A stretch of DNA of 64,000 bases, taken from Liolophura sinensis. Taxonomy: Eukaryota; Mollusca; Polyplacophora; Chitonida; Chitonidae. A model generated the notes under the pieces. That model had not been told where the DNA came from. It made no database searches and saw nothing but the letters and a program-made list of their open reading frames with translations. Of this stretch, positions 21,626 through 31,263 are shown in pieces. Location: assembly GCF_032854445.1 (NCBI RefSeq), contig NC_088297.1, positions 6,325,991 through 6,389,990 on the forward strand, written 5' to 3'. The position numbers and the translations under genes were made by a program. Every line of letters starts with the position of its first letter. Position 1 is the first letter of the stretch.

Positions 21626-22076
21626 ATGGCCTCCATCGCAATGATGATGGGCGGCGCCCTCGTAAACGCTTCGGCCTTCAGCGGGAGCAACTATATGTTT
21701 TCGATGCTGAGGAGTTCCGGTGTCGACGAAGAGCGGAGGCGCCATGACCTGCGCTGTAGAGCAGCTCCAAGCCGCCCAGGAAAAATGGGCCCGCAAGCGC
21801 ACTGAGCGCTTGGACTGGATCAATGATGAACTCCGCCGCCAGGGACAAGCCATGCATACGTTCCGGAATGTCGACGCTGCAATCCGCGAGTATTCTAGGG
21901 TCACGGGCAAAACTCTTACACGCGACTCACGCGACGCGCTGCTGGGCACAGAGCCACAGCTCTCCGATTTCTATGTGCCTAGTGAAGATCAAAAACACTG
22001 CGAGATGACCTTCGTCATCCTGGGGATGTGTGTGGTTGGGGATGTGAGTTACGGAATCGCAAAACTCACCAAGTAA
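21626..22076 (+). pseudogene. Membrane/helical Polinton protein, one frameshift
   Basis: ATG 21626 opens a frame with a hydrophobic start (MASIAMMMGGALVNASAFSG) and then GVDEERRRHDL. Near 21750 the coding sense moves to another frame (EQLQAAQEKWARKRTERLDW) that runs to the stop at 22076. That second part is a basic coiled helix, a domain with PEPQ-like spacing (GTEPQLSDFYVPSEDQ) and a C-terminal hydrophobic segment (EMTFVILGMCVVGDV). One indel suffices to explain it. The product would be about 150 residues. Function unknown. Confidence 0.6.
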
Positions 22077-22252
22077 TCCGAACTGACTGTGCCGCCATCG
22101 AGCTCCTCGCCGGGCACGATCTTAGTAGTGAGGTGGTTCTGCGCACGCAAATACGCCGCGACGATCTTTTTCGTCGCAAATCTGTTAGAGGTCTGCTAGA
22201 ATACCTTGATGACATGGCTAGTAAAGTGTCTGTTCGCATGGCAAATATCTAG
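22077..22252 (+). other. Unassigned stretch upstream of integrase
   Basis: An open frame (22028-22252) crosses this stretch and ends in TAG directly before integrase-like sequence in the same frame. It may be the decayed N-terminus of the integrase or unrelated. No zinc-binding HHCC module is visible in it. Confidence 0.3.
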
Positions 22253-23217
22253 TACAGCCCTCTTGGGTACTGGAAGGGCCAAGCGCCCATTCAGAAACTT
22301 GCCACTGCGGCTAAAGTCTCCGAAGATGTGGTCCGGGCCTGGCTGAAAAAGCAGGCTATCTGGCAGATATACCTGCCTCGTCCCCGAAAAATACCGAGGC
22401 CTATGTTCGATGTTTCCACGCAGAATGACATCCACCAAGCCTATTTTCTATTTCTACCACATGATGCCGGAAGCTGTATAAGTACGCGCTGACAGTTGTT
22501 GATGTCGTTTCTCGCTACAAGGAGGCGGAACCTCTGGCTACTAAAGATTCCAAAGAAGTCGCTGATGCTCTCTCTCACATTTACAAGAGGGGGCCCCTTC
22601 GATGGCCGAAGCTTCTCCAAGTTGACCCTGGGCGCGAGTTTATGGGTGCGGTGAGCCAACTGCTGGCCAAACACGATGTCACAGTCCGCCGAGGCCGCGT
22701 GGATATCCACCGAGACCAAGGCATAGTGGAGCGTTTCAACCGTACTCTGGCTGAGCGGCTCTTTGGACATCAGTACGCCAAGGAGATACGCCTTCCTCCC
22801 AAACACCGGTCTACTGAAAGGGTGGCTCGGCTTCGGTTGTGGCCGCTCTGAATAACGAGACAACGAGACTGATCGGTAAAAAGCCAAAAGATGCCATCAA
22901 GGCAAAGGGGGTGCCCCATAACCCTTCCTCGGCGGTTCCAGGTCGCCCCGTTGGACTTAATGAGCGGAAGATTCCCGAGGGTGTTGGCGTTCGTTATCTA
23001 TCAGCCTGGAGAGCTGGAGGGCGGCCGCCGTCGCGCGACTGATCCTGTCTGGTCTCTAGAGATATATCGGCTTGGGCGCTCTGTCACAAAGCCTAATGAA
23101 CCCGTGCTGTACTATCTAGACGATACGTCGGATGGTCCGCGACGGGGATTCGTTCGTGAGGAGTTGCTTATAGTGCCTCCTGATACTCAACTTCCCCCGG
23201 ATGGGGTTCTACGGTAG
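22253..23217 (+). pseudogene. INT: Polinton integrase (rve/DDE superfamily), broken
   Basis: Helix-turn-helix-like start (KLATAAKVSEDVVRAWLKK, from about 22296), then the rve core. The presumed catalytic residues are all present: Asp at 22501-22503 (TVVDVVSRYKE), Asp at 22624-22626 (QVDPGREFMG) and Glu at 22729-22731 (GIVERFNRTLAERLF), with 34 residues between the last two. A C-terminal chromo-like/SH3-like part ends FVREELLIVPP. The coding frame changes near 22465, 22830 and 23005, and a TAG precedes the domain. The enzyme would insert element DNA into the genome with a short target duplication. As it stands it cannot be made. It ends 23 bp from the convergent polymerase gene. Confidence 0.85.
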
Positions 23218-23325
23218 TTCCTCGAAGTTCCATCCTGCCGTCAAGGAGGCGCATAGCCATAAGCTAAGGTGTGGACACCATCTTCGGCTATCCAGCGCTT
23301 ACTATCGAAGGGGGACAGTGAGACC

Positions 23326-26202
23326 TTATTCAGGTGCTGCCCATAGATATGGTGGCGCTCTGATCGCAGCACGTCCATACCGTGTCGGAAGATCTTTTTC
23401 TCGAAGGGCCTCTTTGTACTGCTTATGACGGATGCGCTTTTCCACAACTCCCTTTTTCACGCCCTTGGCCTTTTTAATGTTGCCTCCACATGCCTCCAGA
23501 ATGGAGTACATCTTGGGGCGCAGACCGATGTATTCGGTGATCTGCCGCCCCGCGCACTCGTCCTTCATTTTCCCCAAGACCTTCATAATTGCTACGCTGT
23601 GCAAGGGGTGGCCTTGTGGGTAATCTGAGGTGTCGTACATGGTTGCATTCTCAGCTATATCCCTATAAACATCCTCAGTCTGAATCTCGAGTAGCAGACT
23701 ATCCGTGTCAGTATAGAGGAGCTGGCATCGCTCTCCGTACTGGGCCTTCATGTGGTTGTAGTAGAAGTCGTACATCAGGTGCTTGGAGAGATCTAGAATG
23801 CTCATACCCACGTAGATAGGTCGGTTTAAGACTAGACGGGTCTTGTGCATCTGAATCGTTGCGAGGTCATCATCAAATATGTTTGCCCGTGCAAAGCTCG
23901 GGCTGGCTATCAAGCGTCGGAGCTTGTCGTCTTCTCTAGAGCGTACCAGCTTGACGTCCACACGCTTCCGAAGGTTCTCCATGGTTTTTCCGAAGACCGA
24001 GTTGTTAATTAGCTTGTACAGGTCCTTCTCGAATTTAGTCACGGCCGTCTTTCGGAGGTCGGTGTTCATCCTGATATAGGGTTCCATCCAAGGGCTCTGG
24101 GCGAATCTCAGGGCCCGGTGAACCTTTGTCAGGCGCATCCCCAGAGATAGATACATCTGTAGGTTCCTGTAGTGCAGGACGTACTGTTCCTTGTTGCGGA
24201 GGTTGGGGACTAACTTTTCGACCTCGGTAGATCTGCCGAGAAGGCCGTGCTGATAGTCTGACATCCACTCCTTGTGGACCACCAGACGCTCCGGGGCTAA
24301 TGGGTAGCCGTTATGTGTGTTATGTAGGCCGGCCCGATACTCTAGGTCGACCTCTAGGATGTAACCGGAAGGACTGTCGTGGGGGTGGGTAGCTATCGTT
24401 TCGCCGAGACGCCGCGCGTCATCTACCCACTGGAAGCCGCCCGTTGGAAGGAACTGACTCATAGCCCAGCCATATAGATTATTGGCGTCTAGGTATTGGA
24501 TGTAGCTGTTTGGACTTTCGGGGTTGTATCCCTCCACCTGCGGATTATTGGCTTTGGCGTATCGCTTACTTACCATGGAGATACCTCCTCCCAACCCCTT
24601 CTCAATGAAGAGATGTTGGTCGTAGTCTGTCAACAGCTCCAGCTCTACCCCGGTCTTCTTGAACAGCGCATTCCACGAGAGACCTGGGCTCGTAAAGTAT
24701 AAAGCTGGGTCCAATCCATACTGCCGTAAACAAGTCTTCCGGAAGGCCTCAAACACATCAGCCAATAGGAGCACGTCTGTGCGGTAGTAAAGGTCTGTGT
24801 AGTCTCCCAGATTGGTGCAGTCAAATACCTTCCATACCTGTTGAGCGTGGATGTAGTCCTCATCGCTAATGCCTCCGACTTTGAGCTTACTGTAGAAAGC
24901 CTCTTTGGGTGGGAGGCTTGACTCGTGGAAGCGCTCCCAGGAGTCCATATACTCATAGAAGTAGACACCCTTACGTATGAGGAGCTTTCGTTTTTCTTCG
25001 GCGGGCTCATACCGGGCTGTGAAGTGGAAAGCCTCAGGTTTATTGGCCTCTACCAGATTGTCAAGGGAAGTCGGTAAGAATTGAACGCTGTCGATGAAGC
25101 GGAGCTGCCCCAGCGAGAAGATGTACTTTTCCGTGTTGTTGGGGATGCAGGAGATGCGGCCCTCCGCCTTACTTATGGCTTGCATCAGGAGGTGTCCGTC
25201 GTAGCCCCGTAGGTTGTGGAAGACTACTGGTATGGCTGTCTTGGGTCCCAGCCGCAACTTTGGGTTGCATGCGTTATGGGCCGCGCCTCTGTACTTGCCG
25301 GTGATATGGCAGTGATCGCGCACAGAATCGGCGCCTAGAGGCTTCTCACACACGTGGCAGGTTGCGGCGTTGTTGTGGGCCTGCCAGTCTTGGGGAGTCA
25401 TCCTCATGGCTATAGGGTTGGCTAGAACATTTTTGATTTCCCGCTCCTCCTGTTGGAGAGCTCTGAGGAAGTGTTCCGTCGCGTTAGGGCCTCTGTATTC
25501 CACGGGGCGTTTTGTGCGGTCGTCGCAACGCACCACAACATAGCAGTAACTGCAGGGCTCGTGGTGCTGAGTCTTTTGAGTGCTGCTCTCTGTAGGTGAC
25601 GGCGGCGGGCCTTTAACCTTTCTGGTCAGAGCCTCGAAGTCGGCATATATGATGAACAGAGCCGGTAGCTGTTTGTTGTGGTTCTGAAAGTCGAACTTGT
25701 TTTCCCCCTCCTGGGGCATCTCCACCCTCACCGCCGTCTGGCCAATCCCTCGGCATTCCGGCTTATGCGCCTCGAGCAGATCCTCCCTTGTGTAGCCGTG
25801 TAGGCAGGGCTCGCAGAAGTGTTTGCAATGGTGTGCCTTACTTTCTTGGAACAGGAGACGGTTGAGGTCTTTTATCCACGTATAATGGAATTTGCCTGCC
25901 TTCCCAATCAGCAGCAGATTGATTCGGGGCGTGTCGCCGGGCTTCTTGCTGAGGCGGTGCACGATCAGGCCCTTGTTCCATCCGAACACGTTGATGGCAA
26001 GGTCGTTCTTTTCCTCCACTTTAGAGATCTGAGAGATGGGTGTGGGGGCGTCGATCCCACTAAAGTCAAGGCCATGATTGGTGGGATACTTTGTGGGTCT
26101 CTGAGGGTTTCTGGAGGCTGGAAATAAGGCAGACCGGAGTGCCCATCGGAGGCAGTCGTCTTCTTTGTTCTTCACATTGATGACTGCTTTCTTATCACTC
26201 AC
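23326..26202 (-). CDS. POLB: Protein-primed DNA polymerase family B, main open part
   Basis: A 958-codon open frame. Its first codon is GTG and not a natural start: the reading frame continues upstream into the 26302-26922 frame across two TGA codons. Positions are in this frame. A Cys/His cluster lies at 125-150 (HHCKHFCEPC). Exo I is YADFE (186-190), an HNH/zinc-like insert is CHVC...HCH...HNAC (282-312), Exo II is FHNLRGYD (328-335) and Exo III is YYRTD (472-476). Pol motif A is LDANNLYGWA (571-580), motif B is KLINNSVFGKT (730-740) and motif C is YTDTDS (830-835). All catalytic acidic residues are kept. The last 22 or so residues are out of frame: the natural C-terminus continues in another frame from a five-A run (plus-strand 23395-23399) to a stop at 23241. 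The enzyme would replicate the element using a protein primer at the terminal repeats. Confidence 0.93.
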   Translation of the reverse strand: MSDKKAVINVKNKEDDCLRWALRSALFPASRNPQRPTKYPTNHGLDFSGIDAPTPISQISKVEEKNDLAINVFGWNKGLIVHRLSKKPGDTPRINLLLIGKAGKFHYTWIKDLNRLLFQESKAHHCKHFCEPCLHGYTREDLLEAHKPECRGIGQTAVRVEMPQEGENKFDFQNHNKQLPALFIIYADFEALTRKVKGPPPSPTESSTQKTQHHEPCSYCYVVVRCDDRTKRPVEYRGPNATEHFLRALQQEEREIKNVLANPIAMRMTPQDWQAHNNAATCHVCEKPLGADSVRDHCHITGKYRGAAHNACNPKLRLGPKTAIPVVFHNLRGYDGHLLMQAISKAEGRISCIPNNTEKYIFSLGQLRFIDSVQFLPTSLDNLVEANKPEAFHFTARYEPAEEKRKLLIRKGVYFYEYMDSWERFHESSLPPKEAFYSKLKVGGISDEDYIHAQQVWKVFDCTNLGDYTDLYYRTDVLLLADVFEAFRKTCLRQYGLDPALYFTSPGLSWNALFKKTGVELELLTDYDQHLFIEKGLGGGISMVSKRYAKANNPQVEGYNPESPNSYIQYLDANNLYGWAMSQFLPTGGFQWVDDARRLGETIATHPHDSPSGYILEVDLEYRAGLHNTHNGYPLAPERLVVHKEWMSDYQHGLLGRSTEVEKLVPNLRNKEQYVLHYRNLQMYLSLGMRLTKVHRALRFAQSPWMEPYIRMNTDLRKTAVTKFEKDLYKLINNSVFGKTMENLRKRVDVKLVRSREDDKLRRLIASPSFARANIFDDDLATIQMHKTRLVLNRPIYVGMSILDLSKHLMYDFYYNHMKAQYGERCQLLYTDTDSLLLEIQTEDVYRDIAENATMYDTSDYPQGHPLHSVAIMKVLGKMKDECAGRQITEYIGLRPKMYSILEACGGNIKKAKGVKKGVVEKRIRHKQYKEALREKDLPTRYGRAAIRAPPYLWAAPE

Positions 26203-26301
26203 AGCTGCAGGTAGGGGGATGTAGGACCCGCCTCTCAGTGGCTGATACCTTGCAATGTAAAGTCAGAGTGTTTGCACGCTATTGACAACCCACCCTGACC
26301 C

Positions 26302-26922
26302 TCACTGTGTCCATTTTTCCAGCACCTCCTGGATGGTGGGAAAGGCCTTATCTAGAGCCCCGTCAATGTCACCAGCCTCGAAGAGGGTCTCCTGTTTGCT
26401 GTGGAGTACTGGGCTGGTATACTCTTCACTGCCATCGGCGTTGTCCTTTCGCATCTGAACCCTGAGGCCTAGTTGGAACTTAACCCCGTTGAGTGCCAGG
26501 ATCTCTTCTTCTAGCTTCTGGCGAATAATAGCTCGAACTTCTTCTAAGAAGGCTACTGGGTCCGTCCAAACGCCTTCGGGTACGCCCATCTGCCAGACCC
26601 GGAGGAGATTCCTTATAGCCCTGCCGGTGTTAATGAATTCTAGTTTCTTTTCGCCTAGCAATTCATCCAACTCCTTGTTACTGAGGAGGTTCTTGACGTC
26701 TTGCTTCAACTCCTCGTTACTGACGTCTTGCTTCAACTCCTCGTTACTTCGGGAGTTCTTGCTGGCTTGCAGCCGCTTCAACTCAGCCACAGCCGTTTTA
26801 TACCTGTCGAGGATGCCCTGCAGTTTTTCCAAGGCAATGCGGGACCGTGGGTACTTGGGCCGCACACCTATGAGCGTCTCAAACTCCTCCCGTAGTGCTC
26901 GTGCTTTTAGATTATGTTTCAT
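26302..26922 (-). pseudogene. POLB: N-terminal part of the polymerase gene, cut off by a TGA
   Basis: 206 codons from ATG 26922, which lies in the inner part of the right terminal repeat. It is in the same frame as the 958-codon polymerase frame. Only two TGA codons, at 26302-26304 and 26263-26265, interrupt the join, and the sense between and after them is polymerase-like (GSGWVV, then RYQPLRGGSYIP). The region is helical with a duplicated NEELKQDV unit (27-bp repeat, about 26696-26751), then a domain containing GVKFQLGLRVQM and ending VLEKWTQ. This pre-exonuclease domain is usual in Polinton polymerases. With both parts the gene spans 23241-26922, about 1,226 codons. Confidence 0.8.
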
Positions 26923-26995
26923 TGTACTCGCTGTTATACCAACATCTTTGTTATACCTATTGACAGTGATTCTCTAATAGGAAATTTCGATAGCC
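26919..26995 (-). repeat. Polinton right terminal inverted repeat, inner part
   Basis: 26919-26940 and 26975-26995 match the left arm at 12899-12940 in reverse complement, separated by 34 bp (AACATCTTTG..GATTCTC) that the left arm lacks. It includes the polymerase ATG. Confidence 0.8.
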
Positions 26996-27252
26996 GCCAG
27001 CCGTTTGAACTCGTCCAAGAAAGCCTTGCGCCTCCGCTGCCTTTCACACGTCTGGACATTATTATATCCGCAGGCCCCGCAAAGCCGAAATCGGTTTTTA
27101 ACACCCCGACTACAGCTAATACATGGCTGGGTGCCAGTACTATTCCGCAGACGGGCTAGGTGAACCCCGCAGTACTCCCACAGACAACTCTTACCACAGA
27201 GCTCCGTGGAACCGATGAGAAGCCACTGGCAATTATTGCTACCCTTTGGCAT
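26974..27252 (-). CDS. Cys-rich zinc-binding small protein inside the right terminal repeat
   Basis: 92 residues. Cys/His are spaced CGKSCLWEYCGVH, then CISCSRG, then LCGACG and a later single Cys, followed by a basic helix (CERQRRRKAFLDEFKRLAA). The pattern suggests two zinc-binding knuckles plus a nucleic-acid-binding tail. The reading frame runs through the inner terminal repeat, and its last codons (AIEISY) are the only part that survives in the left arm. It lies just upstream of the polymerase start on the same strand, so its mRNA could also cover the polymerase. A role in end recognition or as a regulator is inference. Confidence 0.6.
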   Translation of the reverse strand: MPKGSNNCQWLLIGSTELCGKSCLWEYCGVHLARLRNSTGTQPCISCSRGVKNRFRLCGACGYNNVQTCERQRRRKAFLDEFKRLAAIEISY

Positions 27253-27313
27253 GTTGTTGTTGTATTATCGAAGTATACCTAGTGCAATTGGTATGTCTAA
27301 TAGAACACGAGAA

Positions 27314-27391
27314 GGGGCTGGGGGCCTCTATTTTGTTCTTGGGAGGGCCCCTGGGGAAGGGTGTGCCAGAACTCCTATTCCCTATACTACT
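27314..27391 (-). repeat. Polinton right terminal inverted repeat, outer part
   Basis: 78 bp matching the left arm 12807-12883 in reverse complement with only single-base differences. It ends CCCTATACTACT. The right-arm DNA between this and the inner part (26996-27313) encodes the Cys-rich protein and is absent from the left arm. Confidence 0.93.
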
Positions 27392-27764
27392 GTGTGTATC
27401 GAAACCCCACATTACGTGTGGTCATACAAAAGTGGAAGTTCGTAGACTGCGCGTGCGCCATATTTAATCAGCCAGGTGAAAAAAGGGCCTCTTATATACT
27501 TAAAATAATTCACCGGAATTGCCTTGTCATATGATGAAATCAATCTTCAACTGCAACAGTTCACTCTCCAAACACGTCTACTCTCCATATGTGTTTTGTT
27601 GCAGTTAAAGAGTCCAAGTTTTTTTTTTTCAGCAACAAATTTTATCTCTAAATTAAATCTCTAAATTTATCGATAAATGCATTTTGACTCAGTGAGATCT
27701 AAATCAGAAATCAACAAAATGTAAAGGAAAAAATTAATACGTTTATGTATAAATACAGGTTAAA
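27392..27764. other. Flank of the Polinton, nothing recognised
   Basis: Starts GTGTGTATCGAAACCCCACA. A faint similarity to the reverse complement of the left flank (CCACTTTTG..GACCACAC against CCATTTTG..AACCACAC) may mean that the terminal repeat extends outward. The rest is AT-rich. Confidence 0.35.
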
Positions 27765-29215
27765 ATTATTTGATGCTTCGCCTGTTGACTGATTTTGTTT
27801 GATGACAGTTTGGGGCTAAACAAATACACACATTATTCCACATTATTGAAGCTTCCACTGTTGACTGGTTTGGGTTGTTGAGAGTTTGGGGCTAAACAAA
27901 TACACACATTATTTCACATTATTGAAGCTTCCACTGTTGACTGGTTTGGGTTGTTGAGAGTTTGGGGCTAAACAAATACACACATTATTCCACATTATTG
28001 AAGCTTCGACTGTTGACTGGTTTGGGTTGTTGAGAGTTTGGGGCTAAACAAATACACACATTATTCCACATTATAGATGCTTCGACTGTTGACTGGTTTT
28101 GTTTGTTGAGAGTTTGGGGCTAAACAAATACACACATTATTTCACATTATTGAAGCTTCCACTGTTGACTGGTTTGGGTTGTTGAGAGTTTGGGGCTTAA
28201 CAAATACACACATTATTCCACATTATAGATGCTTCGACTGCTGACTGGTTTGGGTTGTTGAGAGTTTGGGGCTAAACAAATACACACATTATTCCACATT
28301 ATTGAAGCTTCCACTGTTGACTGGTTTTGTTTGTTGAGAATTTGGGGCTTAACAAATACACACATTATTCCACATTATTGAAGCTTCCACTGTTGACTGG
28401 TTTTGTTTATTGAGAGTTTGGGGCTAAACAAATACACACATTATTCCACATTATTGAAGCTTCGACTGTTGACTGGTTTGGGTTGTTGAGAGTTTGGGGC
28501 TAAACAAATACACACATTATTCCACATTATTGAAGCTTCCACTGTTGACTGGTTTTGTTTGTTGAGAATTTGGGGCTAAACAAATACACACATTATTCCA
28601 CATTATTGAAGCCTCTACTATTGACTGGTTTTGTTTGTTGAGAATTTGGGGCTTAACAAATACACACATTATCCCACATTATTGAAGCTTCGACTGTTGA
28701 CTGGTTTTGTTTGTTGAGATTTTGTGGCTATACATTTATAAACATTTTTCCACATTATTGAAGCTTCGACTGTTGACTGGTTTTGTTTGTTGAGAGATTG
28801 GGGCTTAACAAATACACACATTATTCCACATTACTGAAGCTTAAACTGTTGACTGATTTTGTTTGTTGGGAATTTGGGGCTAATTATTTACAAACATTAT
28901 TCCACATTATTGATGCTGCGAATTTTGACTAATTTTGTTTGTTGAGAGTTTGGGGCTAAGCACGTTCAAACGTTATTTTACATTATTGAGGTTTCCACTG
29001 TTGGCTGGTTTTGGTTGTTGAGAGTTTTGGGCTAATTATTTACAAACATTATTCCACATTACTGATGCTTCGAGTGTTGACTGATTTTGTTTGTTGAGAG
29101 TTTGGGGCTAAACAAATACACACATTCCACATTATTGAAGCTTCGACTGTTGACTGGTTTGGGTTGTTGAGAGTTTGGAGTGAATTATTAACAAACATTA
29201 TTTCACATTATACAG
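27765..29215 (+). repeat. 76-bp satellite, about 19 copies
   Basis: The unit contains GAAGCTTC(C/G)ACTGTTGACTGG, GTTGAGAGTTTGGGGCTAA and ACAAATACACACATTATTCC. The spacing of the GAAGCTTC motif is 76 bp (27848, 27924 and onward). Copies are homogeneous in the middle and diverge from about 28720. No gene is inside. Confidence 0.95.
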
Positions 29216-29221
29216 TTAATA

Positions 29222-29352
29222 CGCCAGGCTACGTACGTGGGAAGGTTTTCCAGCAACCTGCGGATGGTCGTGGGTTTTCCCCGGGCTCTGTCCGGTTTTC
29301 ACCCACCATAATGCTGGCCGCCGTCGTATATGTGAAATATTCTTGAGTACGG
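29222..29352 (+). repeat. SINE family A, 3' fragment
   Basis: Contains ACGTGGGAAGG, GCGGATGGTCGTGGGTTTTC, ATAATGCTGGCCGCCGTCGT and ATATTCTTGAGTACGGCGTA. The tRNA-like head is missing. It abuts the end of the 76-bp satellite. Confidence 0.85.
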
Positions 29353-31263
29353 CGTACTATGAACAGATTTCCGTTGTTTTATGAAATGCGAATCTGGGTT
29401 TTCGATCTACCCATGATGTGGCGCGGCTCAAAATGGCTGTTGCGAGCACTTTGTAGGATACTTATTGAAGCTCTGGTGTCGAGAGAAATGTGATATTCCC
29501 AATGCGTCGGTGTGGGTAGTGAGTCTTCAGGATTCAACCCATAATTTGAGGGGAAATGGCCTTTGAAGTGAGCTGAAGTGCCACTAGTGTCCATCGAGGT
29601 AGATTTTTGGCGATTTTCTAGTCCATCTGGACCTCTATTAATTTCCATGAGCGACAATATTAACGTTTAGTATTTTTCGTGACCAGTAAGGTTTGGTGCA
29701 TACTTAGCCCAGCTTGTGAGAAAGCAGCGAACAAATCTTGACATAGATAGAGCGTTAAATCTGGACCTTTCTACACCAGTGGCTGGGAGGGGTGTCAAGC
29801 AACGCCGGGGGGCGTCACTCGCAGCTTGATCGCCCTCTATCTCCTTGTATCCTCTCACCCAGAATTTCAGTCTTTTATTAATAAAACTCATACCCGCCCA
29901 AAGTGTAGACAATTGCCATCATTTCGATAACATGCATGCACCTGTACGCCAAAAAGGGCAGGCTTGCAGCGAAAAAAAAAGAGTTTACACCTTAAAATAC
30001 ACCGAGTTAGATTCATGCTAGTAAGATAATGATCCCGTTAAGATGGACTACCCGCTGTACTGAGGTCAACGGTGACACAATGTAGCTGTCGAAACAACTT
30101 TGTTGGGGTCAGAGCCCGATCTGGCGGCGCTAAACTGGCCTCGCGTTCCCAGTATGTTCATCGATGACATTAGTTCCAAATATTTCCGAACACTGACGGG
30201 AAAAATGCACAAAATAGAGGGTTTGTAGAAAAATATAAAATATGTCTCAAAATGGTGTTTTTTTTCAAATTTGCAATACCTTTCTGAATCTTCCTAAACA
30301 TAGTTTTCGTTTTATGGTACATTTTCATGTATACTTTAATGTTTATTTATAGACCATATACGTTGTTCTTCAAAGCACGTATAATATCAAGGTTTTAAAG
30401 TTTAACTTAAGTCAAAAATATACCAGTACAGTTGACTCCAGTTCTAACAAGATGGGCGGACTGATTTTCTCGATCCTTTCTTGATATTGACCCTCATTGT
30501 ATAAAGGAAGCACCCCTGTGAACGATTTCATGCACGAGTAAAACTAGTAAGTAAGAGAAGCAAACTTTGTCTAACTTATCGCCGTATTGTTTTTCACCTT
30601 TCTCGATTTTCAGCTTTCAAGAATTACACTTCGGTAAGTTTTCTGTTATTTGAGCTTTTCACGTCTGACACTGAAAATTCAAGTAGCACCACTGTATATT
30701 TTTGTTACACATTTCTCCTTAATAATGCATTTACTTGACCAGTTAGAATAAAACCCTTACTGAGATAAGTGGACCAGAGGTCATAACTGTATTTCACTGG
30801 TTACGTGTAACTATCACATTGTCGTCACTGCCCTGGATTTACTCTCTATGCTGCGAGCCTTTTTTTATCTGTAACTTACATATTTTTTCCATCAGGTGAT
30901 TCTTTATCAGCGGCTGGTTTCAGTTACAATGAACAAGACGTTATTGTTACATTTTATATGACCTATAATAAGAGAAACTACGGTTTAAAAACTGCGGCAA
31001 AGTCAAATGAAGACAACTGTATTTTTTGACTGACCCGGCACGACGACATTGCAGCGGGAGTCAGATAAATAACTTAATTTGTGGTCAAGCGAACATGGGC
31101 TAAGCCATCTGGGCCTGGCTGTTTTAATAGCAGATTTAACTTTAAAGGTGGAAACAACATCAAAATGACATAAAGAGTTCGAAAAGTTGTTCCTAAATGT
31201 GGTCTTCAATACTTTTTCCGATTTTCCTTAAAAAGAAAAATACACCTTAAAAAGAAATTTTGC
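29353..31263. other. Intergenic DNA, nothing recognised
   Basis: Minus-strand open frames at 29379-29657 and 29667-29912 have no recognisable domain. The rest is AT-rich. Confidence 0.4.

Larger units (their letters stand above)
12807..27391. mobile_element. Polinton/Maverick element
   Basis: A 14,585-bp element bounded by inverted repeats that start AGTAGTATAGGG on both ends; Polinton termini typically begin with AG. The cargo is diagnostic: protein-primed family B DNA polymerase, retroviral-type (rve) integrase, FtsK/HerA-type packaging ATPase and a hexon-like major capsid protein. Several membrane or virion genes accompany them. The interior is GC-richer than the AT-rich flanks and has almost no spacers. 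The left arm has lost about 300 bp. The polymerase, the integrase and at least five structural genes are broken, so the copy is not autonomous. No adenain-type protease was recognised. A clean 6-bp target duplication is not visible: the bases next to the ends are TGGGTG on the left and GTGTGT on the right. The true ends may therefore lie slightly further out. Confidence 0.95.

Noticed and set aside
12807-27391. Bacterial or free-virus contamination
   Set aside because: Terminal inverted repeats are embedded in AT-rich animal DNA with SINEs on both sides, and many genes are decayed as in an old integrated copy.
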